From the NCBI GenBank assembly GCA_964036045.1, contig OZ038378.1, positions 19,973,348 to 20,037,347 on the forward strand: a stretch of DNA of 64,000 nucleotides, in the 5' to 3' direction. This document shows positions 48,501-58,100 of the stretch, in pieces; position 1 is the first letter of the stretch; each line of letters starts with the position of its first letter. The notes beneath the pieces were generated by a model, which was given only the letters and a program-made list of their open reading frames with translations, made no database searches and had not been told where the DNA came from. The DNA comes from Eutreptiella sp. 'Long Island Sound 2002' (lineage: Eukaryota; Euglenozoa; Euglenophyceae; Eutreptiales; Eutreptiaceae). The translations under genes were made by a program, and so were the position numbers.

Positions 48501-50960
48501 CTTTACACGTGCATTACAGCGCTTTACACGGGCCTTACACCACTTTATACGGACCTTACACCACTTTACACGGGCCTTACACCACTTTACACGGGCCTTA
48601 CACCACTTTACACGGGCCTTACACCACTTTACACGTGCCTTACACCACTTTACACGGGCCTTACACCACTTTACACGGGCCTTAAACCACTTTACACGGG
48701 CCTTACACCACTTTACACGGGCCTTACACCACTGTACACGGGCCTTACACCACTTTACACGGGCCTTACACCACTTTACACAGGCCTTACACTACTTTAC
48801 ACGGCACTTACACCACTTTACACGGGCCTTACACCACTTACACGGGCCTTACACCACTTTACACGGGCCTTACACCACTCTACACGGGCCTTACACCACT
48901 TTACACGGGCCTTACACCACTTTACATGGGCCTTACACCACTTTACACGGGCCTTACACCACTGTACACGGGCCTTACCCCACTTTACACGGGCCTTACA
49001 CCACTTTACACGGGCCGTACGCCACTTCACACGGGCCTTCCACCACTTTACACGGGCCTTACACCACTTTACATGGGCCTTACACCACTTTACACGGGCC
49101 TTACACCACTTTACACGGGCCTTACGTCACTTTACACGGGCCTTACACCACTTTACACGGGTCTTACACCACTTTACACGGGCCTTCCACCACTTTACAC
49201 GGGCCTTGCACCACTTTACACGGGCCTTACACCACTGTACACGGGCCTTACCCCACTTTACACGGGCCTTACACCACTTTACACGGGCCGTACGCCACTT
49301 CACACGGGCCTTCCACCACTTTACACGGGCCTTACACCACTTTACACGGGCCTTACACCACTTTACACGGGCCTTACACCACTTTACACGGGCGTTACAC
49401 CACTTTACACCGGCCTTACACCACTTTACACGTGCCTTACACCACTTTACACGGGCCTTACACCACTTTACACGGGCCTTACACCACTTTACACGGCTCT
49501 CACACCAAATTAGGCGGACCTTACACCACTTTACACGGGCCTTACACCACTTTACACGGACCTTACACCACCTTACACGGGCCTTAGACCACTTTACACG
49601 GGCCTTACACCACTTTACACGGTCCTTACACCACTTTACACGGGCCTTACACCACTTTACACGGGCCTTAAACCACTTTCCACGGGCCTTACACCACTTT
49701 ACACGGGCCTTACACCACTTTACACAGGCCTTACACCACTTTACACGGGCCTTACAGCACTTTGCACGGACCTTACACCACTTTACGCGGACCTTACACC
49801 ACTTTGCACGGACCTTACACCACTTTACACGGACCTGACACCACTTTACACGGGCCTTACACCACTTTGCACGGGCCTTACACCACTTTACGCGGACCTG
49901 ACACCACTTTACACGGGCCTTACACCACTTTACACGGGCCTTACACCACTTTACACGTGCCTTACACCACTTTACACGGGCCTTACACCACTTTTCACGG
50001 GCCTTACACCACTTTACACGGGCCTTACACCACTTTACACGGGCCTTACACCACTTTAAACGGGCCTTAAACCACTTTACACGGGCCTTACACCACTTTA
50101 CACGTGCCTTACACCACTTTACACGGGCCTTACACCACTTTACACGGGCCTTACACCACTTTACACGGGCCTTACACCACTTTACACGGGCCTTACACCA
50201 CTGTACACGGGCCTTACACCACTTTACACGGGCCTTACACCACTTTACACAGGCCTTACACTACTTTACACGGCACTTACACCACTTTACACGGGCCTTA
50301 CACCACTTTACATGGGCCTTACACCACTTTACACGGGCCTTACACCACTGTACACGGGCCTTACACCACTTTACACGGGCCTTACACCACTTTACACGGG
50401 CCGTACGCCACTTCACACGGGCCTTCCACCACTTTACACGGGCCTTACACCACTTTACACGTGCCTTACACCACTTTACACGGGCCTTACACCACTTTAC
50501 ACGGGCCTTACGTCACTTTACACGGGCCTTACACCACTTTACACGGGTCTTACACCACTTTACACGGGACTTCCACCACTCTACACGGGCCTTGCACCAC
50601 TTTACACGGGCCTTACACCACTGTACACGGGCCTTACCCCACTTTACACGGGCCTTACACCACTTTACACGGGCCGTACGCCACTTCACACGGGCCTTCC
50701 ACCACTTTACACGGGCCTTACACCACTTTACACGGGCCTTACACCACTTTACACGGGCCTTACGTCACTTTACACGGGCGTTACACCACTTTACACCGGC
50801 CTTACACCACTTTACACGTGCCTTACACCACTTTACACGGGCCTTACACCACTTTACACGGGCCTTACACCACTTTACACGGCTCTCACACCACATTAGG
50901 CGGACCTTACACCACTTTACACGGGCCTTACACCACTTTACACGGACCTTACACCACTTT
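42520..50960 (+). repeat. Higher-order repeat family marked by a CACATTAGGCGG break
   Basis: A block ending in GGCTCTCACACCACATTAGG is repeated with the break at about 43010, 44268, 45338, 45779, 47498, 49512 (here AAATTAGG) and 50898. Related breaks with TTAGACGG lie at about 29942, 33361, 35168, 36909 and 39551, and with TTAGGCGG at 27971 and 29251. Spacings range from 441 to 2014 bp in the right part, with a clear 1258-bp step between 43010 and 44268. The associated TTACATGGGCCTTCC variant occurs near 42529, 43789, 44858 and 47038. This family dominates the right half of the array. Confidence 0.75.
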
Positions 50961-52458
50961 ACACGGGCCTTAGACCACTTTACACGGGCCTTACACCACT
51001 TTACACGGTCCTTACACCACTTTACACGGGCCTTACACCACTTTACACGGGCCTTAAACCACTTTCCACGGGCCTTACACCACTTTACACGGGCCTTACA
51101 CCACTTTACACGGGCCTTACACCACTTTACACGGGCCTTACACCACTTTACACGGGCCTTACACCACTTTGCACGGGCGTTACACCACTTTACACGGGCC
51201 TTCCGCCACTTTACACGGGCCTTACACCACTTTACACGGGCCTTACACCACTTACACTCGCCTTACACCACTTTACACGGGCCTTACACCACTTTACACA
51301 GGCCTTACACCACTTTACACGGGCCTTACAGCACTTTGCACGGACCTTACACCACTTTACGCGGACCTTACACCACTTTGCACGGACCTTACACCACTTT
51401 ACACGGACCTGACACCACTTTACACGGGCCTTACACCACTTTGCACGGGCCTTACACCACTTTACGCGGACCTTACACCACTTTACACGGGCCTTACACC
51501 ACTTTACACGGGCCTTACACCACTTTACACGGGCCTTACGCCACTCTACACGTGCCTTACACCACTTTACACGGGCCTTACACCACTTTGCACGCACCTT
51601 ACACCACTTTACACGGGCCTTACACCACTTTACGCGGGCCTTACACCACTTTACACGGGCCCTACCCCACTTTACAGGGGCCTTCCACCACTTTACACGC
51701 GCCTTACACCACTTTACACGGGCCTTACACCACTTTACACGGGCCTTACACCACTTTACACGGGCCTTACACCACTTACACGGGCCTTACACCACTTTAC
51801 ACGCGCGTCACACCACTTTACACCGGCCTTACACCACTTTACACGTGCCTTACACCACTTTACACGGACCTTACACCACTTTACAAGGGCCTTACACCAC
51901 TTTACACGGGCCTTACACCACTTTACACGGGCCTTACACCACTGTACACGGGCCTTACACCACTTTGCACGGGCGTTACACCACTTTACACGGGCCTTCC
52001 GCCACTTTACGCGGGCCTTACACCACTTTACACGGGCCCTACACCACTTACACCCGCCTTACACCACTTTACACGGGCCTTACACCACTTTACACGGGCC
52101 TTACAGCACTTTGCACGGACCTTACACCACTTTACGCGGACCTTACACCACTTTGCACGGACCTTACACCACTTTACACGGACCTGACACCACTTTACAC
52201 GGGCCTTACACCACTTCACACGGGCCTTAAACCACTTTACACGGGCCTTACACCACTTTACACGGGCCTTACACCACTTTTCACGGGCCTTACACCACTT
52301 TACACGGGCCTTACACCACTTTACACGGGCCTTACACCACTTTACACGGACCTGACACCTCTTTACACGGGCCTTACACCACTTTGCACGGACCTGACAC
52401 CACTTTACACGGGCCTTACACCACTTTACACGGACCTTACTAAAGAAGGTCCCTACCA

Positions 52459-52468
52459 GGACCGGTCC
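52459..52468. other. 10-bp perfect palindrome near the LTR terminus
   Basis: GGACCGGTCC is its own reverse complement and sits 18 bp from the LTR edge, with an identical copy at 63299-63308. The adjoining GGTCC (52449-52453) offers a competing 5-bp stem with GGACC (52459-52463). In element RNA this is the end of U5 next to the primer binding site, where structured RNA is common. Confidence 0.5.
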
Positions 52469-53344
52469 CCGCTGTGCCCCTTCCGCCTGTTACCCCTGCT
52501 GATTTACTCCGGATCAGTGATTGCATTCCTCAAATTCCAAAGGGTGCAAAGTCCAAAAATATAGAAAATAAAATCCTCCTTCAACCCTGAAACAGCAACC
52601 AGATCCCACAAATACAGCAATAACCCAATCCACAATCCAATCCACACTGCGGGCTTCCGTTCAGCACACCGGTCGTCCCACGGTGGCGGGCATGTACAAG
52701 AATTGCACCAAAGAAGAAAGCCCTGAAATTGGCATATGAACACAAATAAAGCAGAGTTGGGGAAAAAGGTAAACATACACATTCACAGCCATAAACCCCT
52801 CATTCCCTGGACTCAAGACCTTCCCTTGACTCACCAACATATTGCCCTGAACCAGGTCAAATGAGATGGCTGAATGCCATGTGTCAAAAGTCACTGCATA
52901 AACCCCAAAAATGTGTTCACTCCCAAGCCTCTAAATCCTAGCCCAATAGGGGAGGTGGCGTGTCATGGCCTAGAGTGGCACTCAGGACCATGCCCTACCC
53001 TGACATAACCTTGGTTGGACTTGGAGTCGAATGGGCTTGGAGAACTGCCCCATGATGTTGACCACACAACATGGCAAAATCAGGCAAATCACACCATTAT
53101 GCCCAAAAGTCAATTATATACTCAAAAATGCATACGGTAAATATCCAAATGCTCCATGCATGTGTCAAACCGGAAAGTAATATACAAGGGTGATATAGAC
53201 CAAAGGTCCATGCCCAAGAATATCCCATCATTGGCTCCGAAGCCTCTCCGGTTATGTACATGGCATGCTTCACAAGTCAGCTCATGAGTTTGAGACCTAA
53301 TTTTGTGAGGCCTCGTGTGCCAAGCCAGAGTGACCACGTGATCC

Positions 53345-53379
53345 GGCATATGGTGAGGTGCAACACCGAAGCATATGCC
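53345..53379. other. Two-tier hairpin in the LTR
   Basis: Outer arms GGCATATG (53345-53352) and CATATGCC (53372-53379) are perfect. Inside them an inner stem GGTG (53357-53360) pairs with CACC (53364-53367) across the triloop CAA, with a 4-base internal bulge on each side. This nested arrangement suggests an RNA fold, but function is unknown. Confidence 0.5.
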
Positions 53380-54319
53380 AACATATAAGCAACATACCAT
53401 AGTTCACGGATCTCTAGGCACTTTACTGTTAGCCGACCAGTTGAGCACATAAAACACAAAAATGATCAAAAATTGAGGTCAAAAACATGAAAATATGTCC
53501 AAATACAAAGTTGTCATGATAGTATATCTCTATGCTCACCCATGATCTCCGCACATGGTTCAATATACAAATGATTGGAACCATTTGCGAACAATTCCCC
53601 CACTTGGATCCCCAATCGGGCGCATGGAGATACCTTCGCCACCCATATCTACATGCCCCATGAAAATGGGAGTGCACTCATGGATCTCTTTGCCAAACAT
53701 ATCATGAGCAATACATACGCGGTAGACTTAGTCTAGCGCTTTGAATTCCACAATTGGGACATGGGCAAAGCCCTTGTCACGTGTGGCTCTCCATCTCTTC
53801 GGCCACACGAAGATATATAACATGGGCGTGAGCATATCGAAACACATACCATGCATATAACACATACCCTCAAAAGTGGCTCCCACCACGATATGCCATG
53901 CCCCTCCATGGACATAACTTCACGTTAAAAATGCGTAGGAACCCAAGGAAAGTATCTATGCAACCCCAACACTCATGCGGTACACTCGAAAGTCGCATTA
54001 AAATATTCGGTTGCACGGTCCAAGAGTTATATATCACTTTATACCCTCTTGACCATTATCCCTTGCTACACCGGGCATGTGTACACACCAAAGGCGTTTG
54101 ATGCTTCCTAAATTAAGTTGAGACCAAGGCGCTTGCAACGCAACCTTCCTTATTCTCTTTCCTCACACTCGCTCGTAGATATGGCCCTTCAAAGTGGTCC
54201 CACCATTCACCTTTGTTTCCCTTATATCTCCAAGTCAAATGGGTGGCAAGTATAAGGGAAACCTGATTTGGGCATAGGGAAAAGAGTATGACCACTCGAA
54301 GAAGACCAAATCAAGTGCG

Positions 54320-54355
54320 GCGATGTCGAAGTCGAAAATCCGATTTCGACATCGC
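54320..54355. other. Perfect 11-bp inverted repeat (hairpin) in the LTR
   Basis: Arms GCGATGTCGAA (54320-54330) and TTCGACATCGC (54345-54355) are exact reverse complements with a 14-base loop. The loop starts with a second GTCGAA copy, so an alternative 7-bp stem (GTCGAAA with TTTCGAC) can form. It sits in the upstream part of the 3' LTR. Its role is unknown; it could be a regulatory protein site or an RNA structure. Confidence 0.6.
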
Positions 54356-54599
54356 GAAAAATTCAGAATAAAATTTCGAGTGCATATTTAGAAAATTGGG
54401 GAAGCAACGAACCCTTTACTGATGAAATCTGACCCTTGATCGGAGTTTCCGCCAAAATATCTGGAAATAACAGTTAACCAATCTGTTAACGCAAAATCGC
54501 GAGCCAACTAACAGTCGCCGATACATTGACCATCAGAACGAAAGGCTGAAAAATTACGGAAACATTATGATAATAAAACCCTGTTGATTCCTGATATTC

Positions 54600-54612
54600 T
54601 GATATATAAAAC
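54600..54612 (-). promoter_or_regulatory. Possible core promoter (TATA/TTTT-like) in the LTR
   Basis: Element-sense GTTTTATATATC lies about 190 bp inside the inferred LTR start, a usual place for an LTR core promoter. No independent mark of a transcription start is visible, and other AT-rich runs exist in the LTR, so this is weak. Confidence 0.25.
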
Positions 54613-54799
54613 TCCGCTGGCGGCGCCTCGGTACTGAATATGGCCGCTCATAGCCGGAATGGCCAAACCTATCACACTATCACATCGGGTTAGGTCAAGT
54701 GGATGGGAGAGTATGATATCAGCCAATGGCATCTTGCCGGCACATAGATACACACCCCAAGTGACCCCAAGATGGCCACGGGGGTCCGAACCGGCTTCA

Positions 54800-54810
54800 C
54801 CCCCCTTCTC
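54800..54810 (-). other. Probable polypurine tract
   Basis: Element-sense GAGAAGGGGGG, directly followed by TGAAG, the inferred start of the 3' LTR. Such a tract primes plus-strand DNA synthesis after RNase H cleavage. A second run of ten G at 54882-54873 is an alternative but is followed by TTGG rather than TG. Confidence 0.55.
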
Positions 54811-55191
54811 AGAGCGTTGTTACCGCTCGGAAGTCATTGAAGAGAGGACGGGAGGACCCCAATGGACTCCAACCCCCCCCCCATGTCCCAAGGACACATG
54901 GAGGCCCCACACACGTCGTAGGCGTCCCCCATGCCCCAAGGGAGGGGTGAGGACACTGAAAATCGGTGCCCTACGCCATATCCGGTCTCCTCTTGATCTA
55001 CAACACGGACCAAGGGGATCAAAGATAGAAAAACGTCGTCGGTCGACCTAAAAAAGTATACCACAATGAAATATATATGTGGAGATCGAGTGAATGGGGT
55101 ATATGGCCAATCAAGGCCGAAAAATCCCCGGATGAACGCCCTCACCCATCTCGCAAGCACATAAACAAACAAAAATGCCAAGGGGGATCCG
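54811..55191 (-). other. 3' untranslated stretch between pol stop and polypurine tract
   Basis: About 380 bp after the TAA that ends pol (55194-55192). I see no conserved domain or convincing ORF. It contains a run of ten G in element sense (54882-54873), a possible secondary polypurine tract. Confidence 0.5.
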
Positions 55192-58100
55192 TTATGGTGC
55201 TACAGCAGCCACCAAATGGACCAACACATCCTTGACATCCAAAGAAATATTCTTCTTCTTCAGATAGTCCATCCAGACCGTGGTGTACCTCGGCACGAAA
55301 CTGCTCGGAGGCTCCCACGAATCCCTAGATGCGGCGAATCCCTTCCAACGGACTTTATAAAGCCTACCCCCAGGCGTCCCCGGGTTCGGCTTGTCCGCCA
55401 GGATCTTCTCGGCGGTGAACTCGTCGTCCTCACCCTCGTCGTCCGAGTCCACGTCGCCGGCCGTGAACTCGAAGGTGACGGGACGTCCGCTGGGGTCTGG
55501 TGCTCGGGGACGAAGCTGGGTATGGTCGCGGTCCAGGATCTTGTTATCCCCAACACGAACCGCGTACACGTCCTGCCCGACCTTCCGCACGATTACCCCC
55601 GGCACATACCAAGATGCCTGCCGATGCCTGGACGGGACATCCTTGTGGTGCCGCTCCACCCACACGGTGTCTTGGAGAGCATACTTTTGGACCTTTCCCT
55701 GCTTGAAGTACTTGGCCCTCTTGTCATGCTCGTCCTGAAGTGCCTTGCACACCTTGGCCGCCGTTTCGTCCGCCTCAGCCATCATAGCGTTCGCATCCCG
55801 GGCCACTTTGCCATGGTTCAACCACGGGAGAGTGCGTGACACTCGATCCCGTAGGAACCGGATGCGATGGGGCGACAGTCCAGTGGGTCCCGGAAGGTCG
55901 TGATACGCTTGGAGTACTCTCCACAGCGAATTATACCAATTCCGGCCCGGTTCGTCGATGTGCAGCTGGCGGAACTTCTCGAACATCTGCCGCCCGGCCA
56001 CCTCAGCTCGGCCATTCGACCGGCTGTGGTACGCCACGGTCTTGGCGTGTCGAATACCCATGTGCTTGCACATCGTCTTGAACCACGTCCCCACAAACTG
56101 ACTGCCCCGATCGCTGCAGATGACAGCCGGGACATCAAAAATCGTCAGCCAATGCCTGATCATGGCATTAGCGACGGTCTTGGCCTGCAGCCCCACTCCA
56201 TGCTTGTCCTTCTTGTCCTTCTTCTTGGACTTCTTGCCAGGGACCGCCACGATATACCCACTGTGCCTATCCACCGCCAGGATGACACAGTCGTAGGTCT
56301 CTCCTTCCACGGTGACCTCAGGCATGGCGAATACATCCATGGCCACGGATCGCATAGGGGCCTCCGGTATAGCCGTATACACCGGGTTGCCCGCTGTGGA
56401 GTGGTTGGGGCTCTTCGTGGCCCGACACACGGCGCAGTCGCTGCAGTACTTGTCCAGGATGGCGTAGTACCCCGGTGGGAACTTGAAGCGCCACTCAAGG
56501 TCCTGCTGCATCTTGTCCCGACCAGGATGCATGAGCTGGGCGTTGTGCCAGTGGTCAATGAGCTCCTCCATTCGGTTCTCGGGCACCAGCAGCTTGTCCT
56601 TGAGGAACAACTTGTCGCCATCCTCGGTTAAGCCCTCGGGCCATTCGTCGTCCGACGGAGCGCTCACGGCATTCCAGTACTTGCTCCAGTGCTCGGATGC
56701 CGCATAGTCATCCGACCAGTCCTCTGTGAGCACCGACCTGACTAACTCTACAGGGGCCACCATCCATTGCTCGAGGGTTTCCTCTCGAATAGCTTGGACG
56801 CGGGCAGCCCGGAACTTGGCCAGGTCCGTACGGTTAGCCATCACCACAAAACACTTGACCCCCTCTTGCTCCATGGCCTTCTCCATCTCGATGATGCGCT
56901 TGGCCTCCTCGGTCTCCTCGGCGTCGCCATGGCTAGATATGTCCATCCACGCCTTGCCCGCGGGGTGGGCCCAGCGACTGAGGCAATCTGCCACAGTGTT
57001 GTCCTTCCCCGGGACGTACACGACGCTGAGGTCGAACTTGGCGAACGTCTCGTGCCATCGGGCCCTCCTAGCCGCTGGTCCTGAGGGGGTATCGACATGC
57101 TCCTTGTGCCAGCTCTGTAGGGACTGGTGGTCCGTGCAAACCACCACCGGGTGCAGTCCGATGTGGCCAGACCACTTCCTGAGCGCACATACAATGGCGT
57201 ATGCCTCCTTCTCCCTCGCGGACCATGTTCGGCGTTGGCCCTCGGCCAGGATCCTGCTCCAAAACGCCACGGGAACATGAGTCCCGTCGTCCCGGACTTG
57301 CTCGAGTACTGCCCCCACGGCATAGTCCGAGGCGTCTGTCCGTAGCACGAATCCCTTGTCCGGGTCCACCAGGAACAGCCCCAACTGCCCCAGGAGTTGC
57401 TCCTTCAGGCGGTTGAACGCATCCTCAGCCTCAGGGGTCCAGGCAAGCTTCTTCTTGCTCCCCTTCCGGCCATCGAACTTGCCCACCTGCAACATCTGGT
57501 GCAGCGGCCCCGAGAGTTCTGCATACATCCGGACATAGCCCGAATAGTAATTGCAGAACCCCATGAAGGACCGGAGTTCACTGATGGTCTGGGGCTTTTC
57601 CCAGTGGTGCAGGGACGCCAGCTTCCCAGGCATGGGACGGCATTGCCCCTGGCCAACCACGTGACCCGCGAACTCCACTTCCTTCACGAAGAGTGAGGCT
57701 TTGGTGGGCTTGCACACCATGTTGTGCTTGTCCAGCTCACTGAGCACTCGGCGCAAATCCTTCTCATGCGCTTCGATGAGCTCATCCTCAGTCATGTTCT
57801 CCGTGCCGGACCCGATGATGATGTCATCCACGAAGGGATCGGCACAGTCCCGGACAGGACCGAGTAGGTCCTCCATCATGCGCTGGAAAGCGGCGTTGCC
57901 ATTCTTGGCGCCCATAGGCACCACTTTCCACTGCATGGGCCCCAGCGGCGTCGACATCGCTGTGCAGGGCCTGGAGTCCGGGTGTAGCGGCATCTGGTGA
58001 TAACCGTGTTTCAGGTCCAACACCGTGAAGATCCGCTTTTTCTGTTGCTTTTGGAGGATGGAGTCGCTCGGGGGAAGCGAGTACGAGTCGTGCTCGGTTT

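Larger units (their letters stand above)
1..52440 (+). repeat. 21-bp satellite DNA array, about 2,500 head-to-tail copies
   Basis: The whole stretch is a tandem repeat whose plus-strand unit is a 10-bp half CTTACACCAC followed by an 11-bp half TTTACACGGGC. All copies seen run in the same orientation, with no unique sequence between them. The window opens inside the array, and the array is cut at 52440 by a retrotransposon, so neither true edge is visible. Consensus composition is 5 A, 8 C, 3 G, 5 T (52% GC) with strong C-over-G skew on the plus strand. Common variants change the first half (CTTCCGCCA, CGTGCACCA, CATTACACC, CACTTACACC) or the GGGC spacer (ACGTGCC, ACGCGCC, ACGGACC). Many units lack one T or C (CCACTTACAC, CCATTTACAC) and are 20 bp. 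It is probably a centromeric, subtelomeric or heterochromatic satellite; its location on a chromosome cannot be told from here. The long ORFs it contains are a by-product of a stop-free unit divisible by three. Confidence 0.97.
52441..54799 (-). repeat. 3' LTR of the retrotransposon (left copy in window)
   Basis: The first 720 bp match 63281-64000 at a constant offset of 10840 with 7 substitutions and no indels, which proves a direct terminal repeat. The end at 54799 is inferred: in element sense a purine run ending in six G (54810-54800) is followed by TGAAGCC, the expected polypurine tract and TG start. The other terminus reads CTTCTTTA, so the LTR would run TGAAG...CTTTA, a slightly imperfect inverted repeat with TA instead of CA at the end. 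At 2359 bp it is long for the group. It is more AT-rich than the internal region and contains two hairpins (53345-53379, 54320-54355). Small ORFs inside it look non-coding. Confidence 0.8.

Noticed and set aside
1-52440. Dozens of long ORFs (up to 2,273 codons) as real repetitive proteins
   Set aside because: They exist simultaneously in four frames, consist only of the repeating unit, and change frame with each 20-bp unit. No start context, codon bias or domain supports translation.
1-52440. CRISPR array
   Set aside because: There are no distinct spacers between repeats; the units are directly adjacent and degenerate.
1-52440. Telomeric repeat
   Set aside because: The unit has no resemblance to TTAGGG/TTTAGGG-type repeats and has a 21-bp period with many variants.
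1-52440. G-quadruplex array
   Set aside because: The plus strand has only one GGG per 21 bp, and the minus strand mainly has GG pairs, so loops would be too long for ordinary quadruplexes.
52504-52782. 92-codon minus-strand ORF in the LTR, repeated at 63344-63622
   Set aside because: The three substitutions between the two copies all change the amino acid and the ORF has no recognisable domain, so there is no sign of protein constraint.
52441-54799. Host genes or dinoflagellate spliced-leader sequence in the LTR
   Set aside because: Only short ORFs are present, and the spliced-leader motif was not seen on either strand when reading.
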